This document shows, in pieces, positions 9,235-17,160 of a stretch of DNA of 53,445 bases. Below the pieces are notes generated by a model. That model was not told the origin of the DNA and searched no databases. It worked only from the letters and a program-made list of their open reading frames with translations. The stretch spans positions 1 to 53,445 of the forward strand of contig JABDJC010000220.1 of NCBI GenBank assembly GCA_013003395.1, written 5' to 3'. The translations under genes and the position numbers were made by a program. Numbering within the stretch: position 1 is the stretch's first letter; every line of letters begins with the position of its first letter. The DNA is from Acidimicrobiia bacterium. GTDB lineage: Bacteria > Actinomycetota > Acidimicrobiia > Spongiisociales > UBA5794.

Positions 9235-10104
9235 ATGAAGCGCATAATGCTCCTCGCAAGCGTCGCAGTTGGTCTCATTGTCACGGCCGGGATCGCTATT
9301 GCATCGACTGGTCCAGCAGCGCCTGCGACCCTTGCCCAAGTGGCCTCGACAACTTCTGCCGACGTCACTACCTATCAAGTGGCGGATGCAGGCACGGTCG
9401 ACGTGGCGTTTGATGGCGTCACGGTTGGGGTGGTCGCCGTCGAGGCGGCGATCGGCTGGACCGTCGAGACCGAGATCGCAGCCGGAATCGAAGTCGAAGT
9501 TCAGTTCACAGACGGGATCACTCGCATCGACTTCAAAGCAGAAGTCGAGGACGGCACCGTGAAGACCACAGCTCGTAGTCGACAGGCGTCTGCCGGCGGC
9601 TCTACGAGCACAACCAGCGTTACGTCAACCACCATGGGCGATACCAGTACCACGAGTACCAGCACCACCAGTCCGACGAGTACGACGAGTACGACGAGCA
9701 CCACCACGGCTCCGCCGTCGACCGGAACGCTCGCGATCGATGCATCTCCGGCAGGATCAGTCACCGTCGTCCTCAACCAAGGGACTGTCGATGTGGTCTC
9801 CGTCGCAAGCAATCCTGGCTGGACGTGGACTTCTGAGTCCAGGCTCGACGGCGGCGTCGAGGTCAAGTTCCGCAACGGATCCGTGGAGGTCGAAGTCGAA
9901 GTGGAGATGGAGCACGGACAGATGGTGCCCAAGGTGGAGGTCGAAACCGACGACTCCGACGACGATTCCGACGACGACAACCGCGGCCACGGCAATGGCG
10001 ACGCCGACTTTGACGACGATAACCGCGGCCACGGCAATGGCCACGACGATGACGATTCTGACGACGCCGACCACGACGATGACGACTCTGACGACGACGA
10101 CTGA
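9235..10104 (+). CDS. Exported protein with duplicated domain and Asp-rich tail
   Basis: A 289-residue protein of unknown function. Residues 1-25 form a signal peptide (MKRIMLLASVAVGLIVTAG). Two related beta-rich units follow, each built around T/V-V-D-V-x-x-x and GW-x-x-x-x-E-x-x-x-G-x-E-V-x-F. Unit 1 is about residues 40-115 and unit 2 about 165-240; a Thr/Ser linker separates them (about 120-160, TSTTSTTSTT pattern). The last 45 residues are almost entirely Asp with Asn-Arg-Gly-His-Gly-Asn repeats, which suggests Ca2+ or other cation binding outside the cell; that is inference. Start ATG 9235 is preferred because AAAGGA lies eight bases upstream and the signal peptide begins there. A perfect hairpin follows the gene. 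No known family was recognised. Confidence 0.75.
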   Translation: MKRIMLLASVAVGLIVTAGIAIASTGPAAPATLAQVASTTSADVTTYQVADAGTVDVAFDGVTVGVVAVEAAIGWTVETEIAAGIEVEVQFTDGITRIDFKAEVEDGTVKTTARSRQASAGGSTSTTSVTSTTMGDTSTTSTSTTSPTSTTSTTSTTTAPPSTGTLAIDASPAGSVTVVLNQGTVDVVSVASNPGWTWTSESRLDGGVEVKFRNGSVEVEVEVEMEHGQMVPKVEVETDDSDDDSDDDNRGHGNGDADFDDDNRGHGNGHDDDDSDDADHDDDDSDDDD

Positions 10105-10123
10105 CGATCCAGTTCCCCCAACG

Positions 10124-10158
10124 GATGAGAGGGGTGGTTCCCTGCCACCCCTCTCATC
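10124..10158 (+). terminator. Hairpin terminator after the Asp-rich protein gene
   Basis: A perfect 14-bp inverted repeat (GATGAGAGGGGTGG and its complement) with a seven-base loop, 20 bases after the stop codon. There is no T-run, so it is either a weak intrinsic terminator or an RNA 3'-end stabiliser. Confidence 0.65.
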
Positions 10159-10218
10159 GCGTTAGCGTTGCGGTGTGATCCTGCCACCCATCCATCGCGC
10201 CAAGGTCGTCAAGACACC

Positions 10219-11337
10219 GTGATACTCGAAGTGCTCGCGGTCGTCGTTGGTGTCGTCGCCATCGGCGCCGTAGTGGCGTCTGCAATCCGGACCGTCATTC
10301 TGCCGAGGTCGGCGCAGAGTCTGCTGACGGCAATCGTGTTCCGGGTCATCGGAGCCGTCTTCTTCACCGTTGCGAGCGCCCGACTCGAGTACGGGCGACG
10401 AGATTCGATCATGGCGCTCTACGGTCCTACGAGCCTCCTGGCACTCGTAGCCGCGTGGCTCGGGGCGACGATGTTCGGCTTCACCTTGCTGTTCTGGGCG
10501 GCAGGCGTCGGATCGCTGGGTGATGCATTCCATCTGTCCGGGTCGTCGATCACCACCCTCGGATTTGCACCGGCGACGACGCTGCTGACGCGAGCGTTGG
10601 CGTTCATCGAGGCAGGACTCGGGTTGGTGCTCGTCGCCTTGCTCATCACGTACCTGCCTTCGATGTATTCAGCGTTCAGTACCAGGGAGACCCGCTTGAC
10701 GCTCCTCGAGGTGCGGGCCGGGTCCCCTCCATCTGCCGTCGAGTTGCTCAGCCGTCATGCTCGCATTGGTTGGCTCGATCGCCTCGATCAGGAATGGCTT
10801 CTCTGGGAGGAGTGGTTTGCGGTGATCGAAGAGACGCACACCACCTACGCGATCCTCCCGTTCTTTCGTTCGCCCCAGCCCGACAGGTCTTGGGTGACCG
10901 GAGCCGGGACGGTTCTCGACGCTGCCGCCCTTCACCATTCCACGATCGACGTGGATCCAAGTCCACAGGCGGCTGTTCTGATCCGAGGCGGGTTCATCGC
11001 ACTACGGCGGATCGCCGACTTCTTCGGAATCCACCACGATCCTGAACCCTCCGTCGATGATCCGATCTCGATCACCCGGTCAGAATTCGATGCGGCCTGC
11101 GAGGCGATGGCGGAAGCCGGAGTGCCGATTCGAGCCGATCGAGATCAAGCGTGGCGCGACTACGCCGGCTGGCGAGTCAATTACGACACGGTGTTGCTCA
11201 AGCTGGCGGCGTTGACGTTGGCGCCGTACTCGCCCTGGTCGTCTGACCGTTCTCCGCCAGATCATGAACCGACTCGGGTGAGAATGCTCGGGCGACGGCG
11301 CTCCCAGACCGACGAGAAGTCAGGTCAACCCGGGTAG
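10219..11337 (+). CDS. Potassium-channel-like membrane protein with atypical selectivity filter
   Basis: A 372-residue membrane protein. Hydrophobic segments lie at about residues 3-28, 35-57, 70-95 and 127-150. Between the last two is a pore-loop-like stretch, HLSGSSITTLGFAPATTLL. This matches the two-TM potassium-channel pattern (pore helix, T-x-G-x-G filter, then the inner helix IEAGLGLVLVALLITYLP). The filter reads T-L-G-F-A, so the second glycine is missing. The C-terminal 220 residues are soluble and contain RAGSPPSAVELL, a segment I associate with actinobacterial proteins annotated as potassium channel family. Start GTG 10219 removes a non-hydrophobic leader; an upstream TTG at 10168 is also open. 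Its 3' end overlaps the converging HMG-CoA lyase gene by 13 bases. Confidence 0.65.
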   Translation: MILEVLAVVVGVVAIGAVVASAIRTVILPRSAQSLLTAIVFRVIGAVFFTVASARLEYGRRDSIMALYGPTSLLALVAAWLGATMFGFTLLFWAAGVGSLGDAFHLSGSSITTLGFAPATTLLTRALAFIEAGLGLVLVALLITYLPSMYSAFSTRETRLTLLEVRAGSPPSAVELLSRHARIGWLDRLDQEWLLWEEWFAVIEETHTTYAILPFFRSPQPDRSWVTGAGTVLDAAALHHSTIDVDPSPQAAVLIRGGFIALRRIADFFGIHHDPEPSVDDPISITRSEFDAACEAMAEAGVPIRADRDQAWRDYAGWRVNYDTVLLKLAALTLAPYSPWSSDRSPPDHEPTRVRMLGRRRSQTDEKSGQPG

Positions 11338-12227
11338 TCGCCTGCGATCGGCAACATTGATCGCAGTGGGCTTCCCAACTCGTCTGACAGCCACTGGGCG
11401 GTCTCGATCAGCAGAGCGACATCGAGGCCAGGATCGACGCCCAACCCTCGCTGCAGATAGACGAGGTCTTCGGTGGCGACATTGCCGCCGGCGCCCTTGG
11501 CGAAAGGGCTTCCGCCATATCCGCCGACGCTCGAATCGAGTGCCCCGACTCCGATGCGCATCGCGGCCACGGCATTGGCATACGCGGTGTTTCTCGTGTT
11601 GTGGAAATGGCAGCGTGTTTGTGGAGCGTCGTCGAACGCGAGGACCGGTTCGAGCAGTCGTTCGACGTCGAGCGGCGTAGCGACGCCAATTGTGTCGCCG
11701 AACGCGATCTCGTCCACCCCTACAGCCGAGAATCGCTTCACGAGTTCGAGGACGCGCTCCACGTCGACAGGGCCGTCGTACGGATCGCCGAACGCCACGC
11801 TGATGGTGACGCTCGTCTTGCGACCCGAGCCAGCGGCTTCTGGCACCATCAACTCGATCTCGTTGGCCGATTCGGAGACGCTGGCACCCTGATTTCGTTG
11901 GTTGTATCCGTCAGCTGCGGCAAGCGTGAAGTTGATCTCATCGAGGGTCGTGGTGAGCGCACGCTCGAGTCCTCTGCGGTTCATGACCAAGCCGATGTAG
12001 CTGGCTGCACCTCGCGGGAGCGCAGCGCAGATCCGTTCGGCGTCGGCCATCTGTGGAACACGTTTCGGATTCACGAAGCTCGCAACTTCGATACGGTCGA
12101 TGCCGGCGTCGACCAGTCGGCCGATCAGCTCGAGGCGGGTTTCCACCGGCAGCACTTTTGATTCCGCCTGGAGTCCATCTCGAGGCCCAACCTCGACGAT
12201 CCGTGACGGGGTGACCGACTCAGCCAG
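11325..12227 (-). CDS. Hydroxymethylglutaryl-CoA lyase family protein, probable CTG start
   Basis: A TIM-barrel lyase of the HMGL family, which cleaves HMG-CoA to acetyl-CoA and acetoacetate in leucine breakdown. The catalytic segment VEVGPRDGLQ is at about residues 11-20. The metal-binding pair is CHFHNTRNT and the G-loop is GGYGGSPFAKGAGGN. The catalytic motif lies upstream of the first GTG (12155), and the frame is closed by TAA at 12230-12228. The only near-cognate codon that keeps the motif is CTG at 12227, eight bases inside the end of the upstream gene. This start gives 300 residues, the usual family length. The G-loop Cys found in true HMG-CoA lyases is Ser here, so the substrate may differ. 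Confidence 0.8.
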   Translation of the reverse strand: MAESVTPSRIVEVGPRDGLQAESKVLPVETRLELIGRLVDAGIDRIEVASFVNPKRVPQMADAERICAALPRGAASYIGLVMNRRGLERALTTTLDEINFTLAAADGYNQRNQGASVSESANEIELMVPEAAGSGRKTSVTISVAFGDPYDGPVDVERVLELVKRFSAVGVDEIAFGDTIGVATPLDVERLLEPVLAFDDAPQTRCHFHNTRNTAYANAVAAMRIGVGALDSSVGGYGGSPFAKGAGGNVATEDLVYLQRGLGVDPGLDVALLIETAQWLSDELGSPLRSMLPIAGDYPG

Positions 12228-14934
12228 TTACGGAGCCCAGATCAAGGGTGTCCGGAACTGGATGGTCCATGGCCGTGGCGTCTGGACCCGTCTCTGGATC
12301 CAGGTCGACAGGATCAGGTGAGACTTCGACCACCATCGTGAGTTCGTCTTCTTCAGTGGCGGCAGGCGTCTCTTCGACAACCACAACGTCGCCGGTCGCC
12401 GGGTCCTCGGTCCCCGGGTCCTCGTCTGTGACGGGGTCTTCGTCTGTGACGGGGTCTTCCGTCGTGGTGGTTTCCACGTTGTCGGTGTCGGCAGCCGGGT
12501 CGGCGTCCGAGGCGCAGGTGTATATCCAGACTTCACCGCCGCCCAGAAGGCCGTCGAGGTTGAGGTCTCCCGTGACAAATCCGTCTCCGTTGAGGTCTTC
12601 GGGAACCAACACGGTGCACGAACCGAGGAGAAGGTCCGCAGTTGCTGAGCCGTCAGTCGACAGCGCGACCACGGCGTAGGCATATCCCAACTGCGAGCCA
12701 TCGTCGCCGATCCACTGGAAAGCACCAACCAAGAACGGCAGCTCGGTGAGCGACTCAACCGTCGAAGCAGTTTCGGCGGCGACAGCTTCGATCGTGGCAG
12801 CATCGACAGCCTCGCCTTCCGCAGTGTCTGCGGAGGCGCTTGCCGCACCATCGGTGAGACACGTCAGGTACCAGAGTTCGTTGTTGTCGAGGATGTTGTT
12901 GCTGTTCCAGTCGCCGTCGAAGTACCCATCGCCGTCGAAGTCCCACATCTCGAGCGGACGGCAGTCAGCAACCGGCTCTATCACGGCTGGAGGTTCAGGA
13001 TCCACTGGCGGTTCCGGATCGACCGGAGGTTCCGGATCCGGATCAGGATCGACTGGCGGTTCTGGGTCTGGATCTGGATCGACTGGCGGATCCGGCTCGG
13101 GGTCCGGATCTGGATCGACTGGCGGATCCGGCTCGGGGTCCGGATCTGGATCGACTGGCGGATCCGGCTCGGGGTCCGGGTCAGGATCGACTGGCGGAAC
13201 CGGGTCTGGATCGGGATCAACCGGGGGTTCCGGGTCTGGATCGGGATCAACCGGCGGATCTGGGTCTGGATCAGGCGCCGGGTCTGGATCTGGGTCTGGA
13301 TCTGGGTCTGGATCTGGCGCGGGGTCGGGATCTGGGTCCGGGTCTGGCGCGGGATCGGGATCTGGGTCTGGATCTGGCGCAGGATCCTTGTCCGGGTCGC
13401 CACGAGGATCAGGAACCGGATTTGGGTCCGGATCGGGCGCCGGGTCCGGATCAGGTGCGGGGTCCGGATCAGGGTCCGGTGCGGGGTCGCCAGGGACGTC
13501 AGCCGTGACGGCATCGCCGATCGTTCCAGTCGGCTGCTCGATCACCGGATTACCCGCCGGCGTGACCGGGGCAACCGTGGTGGTCGGCGTCGCATCGACC
13601 TGAGGTCCGGTCGGAGCGTCGCCGTTGGAGATCGATGTACCGAGAACTGCGGTCTCTGGGGCAATCTCGATCAACGCAGGCGCTGCGGCGAGAACGGCAG
13701 CACCGCGCTGGTCTGAGCCACGTTGGCCACTGGCTGCCACAGCTTCTCCGCCCCACTGACCTTTGTCGTTGTTGCAGGTGTAGTTGTCCGGGTCTGCCTC
13801 TGTCCGGCTCAAGACCTGGACCGTTCCTGAGTACGTGTCTGCTACGAAGCCCGAGGGAACGTTGGCCGTCAGGTCCAGCCGCCCGATCTCGCCGCTGCAC
13901 AGCGGATCATTGAACCACGCCACTGCGGTCGCCTTGAGTTGGTTCACATGCTGGAGCGCATCGTCGGAGCGACCGAACGCGGAGCCGAAGCTGGTGATGT
14001 CGCGTGCCGCCGAGGACCCGCCTTGCACGTCCTTGCCGACGAACGGGGTGAACGAGACGCCGATCTGACCACCGGCGCTTGCGGTGTTGAGCGCGGTTGG
14101 TGATGCCGTGTCCACGGCAAGGTTGCCGGCAAGGACAGCTGATTGACCTGGCAGCAGGTTGGTCCAGCCGATCGACGACACGTCCACGGCGATGTGTTGA
14201 ACGCAAAGCACGTCGAAACTGCTGACCCGAACATCCGAACCGCGCCGCGTTGCGAGGCGAGACTCAACTCGATACGTCCCACATGGTTCGTGGGCGCCGA
14301 TCGTGACGCTCGTGCTGTAGAACGCTCCCGCTTCTGCAAAACACTGTGCGATGAGAGCTCGTGCCGCGTCGAGTTCGACGTCGGAGTTGGATACCGCAGC
14401 CTCGATCATTCCGTCTGCGGTCAGCGCATCTTGCTCGAGGTCGAAGCCGAGATCGCTACACGCGGCGGCTTCACCTTCAACTCTCGTCTTGAATCCGCCG
14501 TCCGGATAGAACACGTCCCAATAGGCTGCGCCGACCGTGTCGATGCCGGTGTCGAACGTTGCAGCAGTCCACAACTCGATGCGGCGAGCATTGGGCAAGT
14601 CGGCAGGGTTGGCGGCCACCTGCAGCGGACGGCCTACCGCGCTGCGAGTCTGCGGTACCGCTCCGGCGCATCGGGACCGAGACCCGAAGCTGTACGGATC
14701 GTCGTCGTAGTTGCCGTTCTCGTCGCTGTATTGCATCCCGGGCGTCGCGGAATCCATGTCGAGCAGCTGCCAAGTACAGCTAACGGTCGCAGAAGAACCC
14801 GCCGCGGTTTCAGCCTCGGTCGCGTCGATTGGATTCGGCGCGACGAGGAGGTATACGAAAAGCGGCAGCACGGCGAGAAGCTTTCGCCGCCTGGACGCCA
14901 GTGATATGGCCCACCGTCCCTGGGTGCCCTGCAT
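12220..14934 (-). CDS. Large exported protein with Pro-Asp repeat stalk
   Basis: A 904-residue protein of unknown function. After a basic N-terminus comes a hydrophobic signal segment (LLAVLPLFVYLLVAP, residues about 19-33). The N-terminal half (about 50-420) is a Cys-containing exported domain with repeated aromatic/Asp segments. The middle (about 480-650) is a low-complexity stalk of DPDPDP, APDP, PPVDP and DPEP units. The C-terminal third has two copies of a DxDGDGxxDGD-like loop (DFDGDGYFDGDWNSNN and DLNGDGFVTGDLNLDG), each next to a W/Y-x-Y-L/T-C segment. These are dockerin/EF-hand-like calcium sites. It ends in an acidic Thr-Glu-Asp tail, with no sortase motif or C-terminal membrane anchor. 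Start is ATG 14934 after GGGGGA. It may be displayed together with the upstream anchored protein (14991-16196), with which it is probably co-transcribed. Confidence 0.7.
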   Translation of the reverse strand: MQGTQGRWAISLASRRRKLLAVLPLFVYLLVAPNPIDATEAETAAGSSATVSCTWQLLDMDSATPGMQYSDENGNYDDDPYSFGSRSRCAGAVPQTRSAVGRPLQVAANPADLPNARRIELWTAATFDTGIDTVGAAYWDVFYPDGGFKTRVEGEAAACSDLGFDLEQDALTADGMIEAAVSNSDVELDAARALIAQCFAEAGAFYSTSVTIGAHEPCGTYRVESRLATRRGSDVRVSSFDVLCVQHIAVDVSSIGWTNLLPGQSAVLAGNLAVDTASPTALNTASAGGQIGVSFTPFVGKDVQGGSSAARDITSFGSAFGRSDDALQHVNQLKATAVAWFNDPLCSGEIGRLDLTANVPSGFVADTYSGTVQVLSRTEADPDNYTCNNDKGQWGGEAVAASGQRGSDQRGAAVLAAAPALIEIAPETAVLGTSISNGDAPTGPQVDATPTTTVAPVTPAGNPVIEQPTGTIGDAVTADVPGDPAPDPDPDPAPDPDPAPDPDPNPVPDPRGDPDKDPAPDPDPDPDPAPDPDPDPDPAPDPDPDPDPDPDPAPDPDPDPPVDPDPDPEPPVDPDPDPVPPVDPDPDPEPDPPVDPDPDPEPDPPVDPDPDPEPDPPVDPDPDPEPPVDPDPDPEPPVDPEPPVDPEPPAVIEPVADCRPLEMWDFDGDGYFDGDWNSNNILDNNELWYLTCLTDGAASASADTAEGEAVDAATIEAVAAETASTVESLTELPFLVGAFQWIGDDGSQLGYAYAVVALSTDGSATADLLLGSCTVLVPEDLNGDGFVTGDLNLDGLLGGGEVWIYTCASDADPAADTDNVETTTTEDPVTDEDPVTDEDPGTEDPATGDVVVVEETPAATEEDELTMVVEVSPDPVDLDPETGPDATAMDHPVPDTLDLGSVTG
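12990..13495 (-). repeat. Tandem low-complexity repeat encoding the Pro-Asp stalk
   Basis: About 500 bases of hexameric and 42-base repeats that encode Asp-Pro dipeptides broken by Ala-Pro, Glu-Pro and Pro-Val. The stretch 13060-13190 contains three nearly identical 42-base copies (14 codons each). All periods are multiples of three, so changes in copy number would alter stalk length without a frameshift. Confidence 0.85.
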
Positions 14935-14990
14935 GGATTCCCCCTACGTGGTCGCTGGTGCTCCCACTCGGTCATTGAACACTACCAGCC

Positions 14991-16196
14991 TCATGACGTC
15001 GCGCGTCGGCGCCAAACGATCAACCCGACGAGCACGAGAGCGCCGGCGGCGAGCGAGAAATACAACAAAACGGGCCGGCCCTCTGCAGCTCCGACGCTGA
15101 AAGCAAACGTGGTCGGTCGCGAAAGGATCCCGTCGACGTCTGCGCTGCCAGAAAGTTGGTACTCGCCGGGCCTGGCAACCTCCATGAAGACCTGAACGAT
15201 CGTGGTCTCGTCGGGACCGACACGTCGCGCCAGGCTTCCGACGTCTCCGATACGTCCTCCTGCGTAGATCAGTTCTCCGTTGAACCGGATGCCGGCGGTC
15301 ACTTCACTCGAGTTGCGGAGCTCGGCGTTGACGATTGCGATTCCGCCCGCTTCCGGTCGGTTCGCCAGCTCGAGGCTCACGATCTCGCCCGAGCGCGTGA
15401 ACGACCCACCAGGCGCAAGTTCGAATCGAGCGATACGCGACGGAAGCACCACCGAGCCAATAGTGGCGTTCGCCGTGGCAACGTAGGCGCCGACGTCCGC
15501 CGACGTTGTCGACCATGCATCCACAACAACCGCTGACTCCCCTGGCCGAATACGGGTCTCGGCAAACGTGATGGATGCGACCTCTTCGTCAGTTGCGGTC
15601 AAGATCACTACGGTCACCTGCGGTGAGATTGCGACGTTTCCTTCATTTCGGATCTCGACGGACAGTGGGAGCGGCGTTCCCACCTCGGCGGTGCCCACGG
15701 TGAAGTCCTCCATGGCAGCGGCGATCACCTGCGTGCCGTTGACGGTGACGATCACGGGCAGCTCGACGCCGATTTCTACGGCGGCATCATCGGGTTCCGT
15801 AGAGCCCGACAGCACACGAAGGGCTCCTTCATACGTGCCGTTTGCGATGTCGTCGGGGACGATGACTGCCAGATCGAACGTGGCGTCGCCGCCTGCGCCT
15901 ATCGCGAACGTCTCGATGGCCTCGCCGTCTGAGACCTGACGGACTTCGATCCACGGTCCAACGTCGCCGATCGTCACGAACCGCAGCAATCGCGCCTCGC
16001 CGGCATCGTTGACGAGGCCGAGTGACTGAACGGCAGTGCCTCCCCGCAGAGGACCTTCGAACTCAAAACTGTTGGGAAACGCCGCAACGCCGGTCTGAGC
16101 CTGTGCGACAGCAACGCCGCACATGAGGATTGCGCTCGCCAGCACGGCCACGAGCGTCGCCTGCCGGGAGCTGGCCGGGTACTTGATGTTCACCAC
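14991..16196 (-). CDS. Cell-surface protein with Ig-like domains and C-terminal membrane anchor
   Basis: A 401-residue exported protein. Residues about 8-30 are a signal peptide ending AVAQAQ. Then come two to three Ig-like or NEW3/DUF916-like beta domains, with segments such as PDDIANGTYEGALRVLSG (about 125-142) and VEIRNEGNVAISPQVTV. It ends with a transmembrane helix (LLYFSLAAGALVLVGLIVW) and a basic stop-transfer tail WRRRATS. This layout resembles DUF916-type surface proteins that partner with exported cell-wall proteins; that comparison is by architecture only. Start is GTG 16196 (GTG 16193 is next to it); no ribosome-binding site is visible. It lies 56 bases upstream of the Pro-Asp protein on the same strand and is divergent from the Clp1-like gene. 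Confidence 0.7.
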   Translation of the reverse strand: MVNIKYPASSRQATLVAVLASAILMCGVAVAQAQTGVAAFPNSFEFEGPLRGGTAVQSLGLVNDAGEARLLRFVTIGDVGPWIEVRQVSDGEAIETFAIGAGGDATFDLAVIVPDDIANGTYEGALRVLSGSTEPDDAAVEIGVELPVIVTVNGTQVIAAAMEDFTVGTAEVGTPLPLSVEIRNEGNVAISPQVTVVILTATDEEVASITFAETRIRPGESAVVVDAWSTTSADVGAYVATANATIGSVVLPSRIARFELAPGGSFTRSGEIVSLELANRPEAGGIAIVNAELRNSSEVTAGIRFNGELIYAGGRIGDVGSLARRVGPDETTIVQVFMEVARPGEYQLSGSADVDGILSRPTTFAFSVGAAEGRPVLLYFSLAAGALVLVGLIVWRRRATS

Positions 16197-16259
16197 AGCG
16201 GCATCGTAATGGTGAAGGAGGATGATTCTGGTTGCACCCTTCCTATCCGCCCGGCGCCT

Positions 16260-16265
16260 TACACT
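16260..16265 (+). promoter_or_regulatory. Probable -10 element for the Clp1-like gene
   Basis: TACACT, preceded by a T, about 27 bases before the TTG at 16293. No well-spaced -35 was found. Its position downstream of the ATG at 16209 argues that translation begins at 16293. Confidence 0.35.
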
Positions 16266-16292
16266 CCGACGCGGAGTCGAGAGAGGTACGCG

Positions 16293-17159
16293 TTGGAACA
16301 ATCGATAACGCAGTTGTTGCAGACGCCCGGCGTGATCATGCTCATCGGCGCCGCAGACACCGGCAAGACGACCGTGGGTAAAGCGTTGCTGGAGGCGGTG
16401 GTTGTCGGCGGGTTCACTGCGGCGTATGTGGACGCCGACCTGGATCAATCGACGGTGGGTCCGCCCGCATGTGTCGGACTCAAGTGGGTCAACAGTCGAG
16501 AAGACATCGAGCATCTCGATAGTGCGGACGAGCTGAGATTTGTCGGGTCAACCACGCCAGAAGGAGTGGTGCTGCCACACGTCGTGGCGACCGCAGCGCT
16601 GGTCGACATGGCTCGGCGGGCCGACTATGTGATCCTCGACACGACAAGCGTTGTCGCCGGGGTAGTCGGCGAGACGCTCAAGTACCACACCACTGAGCTG
16701 TGTCAACCTCGTGTGGTTGTCGCGCTCCACCGCGGCGCCGAGATGGATCCGATCGTTTCGATGCTCGAACGATTCCTGGGTGTGGAGTCCGTCAAGGTCG
16801 AGTCGGACCCGCTCAGAGTCTCGTCGTCGCCGTCGGAGCGCAACGCTGTCCGCGTCGAGGGGTTCCGTCGCGAGATGGCTGAACCCATCTCGCAATGGAG
16901 GGTGCAACGTGGCGTGTTCGCTCCGAGCCTCCCGGAAGAGTTCGACTACGAGAAGCTCGATCAGATGCTGGTCGGAGTTCAGGGGTTCGGCGGCCGCTGT
17001 CTCGGACTCGGAGTATTGGAATACAAGGATCACCAGCTACGAGTGATCACTCGACACGGCGACTCCATGACCGGGTTGCGACTCGGATCACTGCGCGTGG
17101 ATCGAGCGACCTTCGCCACGGCCAGGGTTCGACTGCGCCAACTGATCTTCGGGGTCTGA
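16293..17159 (+). CDS. Clp1/Grc3-like P-loop NTPase (possible polynucleotide kinase)
   Basis: A 288-residue P-loop protein. Walker A is GAADTGKTT (about residues 16-24). It is followed by the Clp1/Nol9-type stretch YVDADLDQSTVGPPACVGLKWV, where the D-x-D-x-x-Q-S-x-x-G/PP motif is the signature of Clp1_P/Grc3 RNA 5'-kinases. A later VILDTTS segment is a likely Walker B equivalent. The C-terminal 100 residues are of unknown type. Family members in eukaryotes phosphorylate RNA 5'-hydroxyl ends; the role of bacterial copies is not settled. TTG at 16293, with GAGAGG six bases upstream, was chosen over the in-frame ATG 16209, whose extra 28 codons look non-coding and lack a ribosome-binding site. 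The VOC gene follows after one base. Confidence 0.65.
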   Translation: MEQSITQLLQTPGVIMLIGAADTGKTTVGKALLEAVVVGGFTAAYVDADLDQSTVGPPACVGLKWVNSREDIEHLDSADELRFVGSTTPEGVVLPHVVATAALVDMARRADYVILDTTSVVAGVVGETLKYHTTELCQPRVVVALHRGAEMDPIVSMLERFLGVESVKVESDPLRVSSSPSERNAVRVEGFRREMAEPISQWRVQRGVFAPSLPEEFDYEKLDQMLVGVQGFGGRCLGLGVLEYKDHQLRVITRHGDSMTGLRLGSLRVDRATFATARVRLRQLIFGV

Positions 17160-17160
17160 A

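Noticed and set aside
16209-16292. Longer ATG-started version of the Clp1-like protein
   Set aside because: The added residues look non-coding, have no ribosome-binding site, and a likely -10 element lies inside them.
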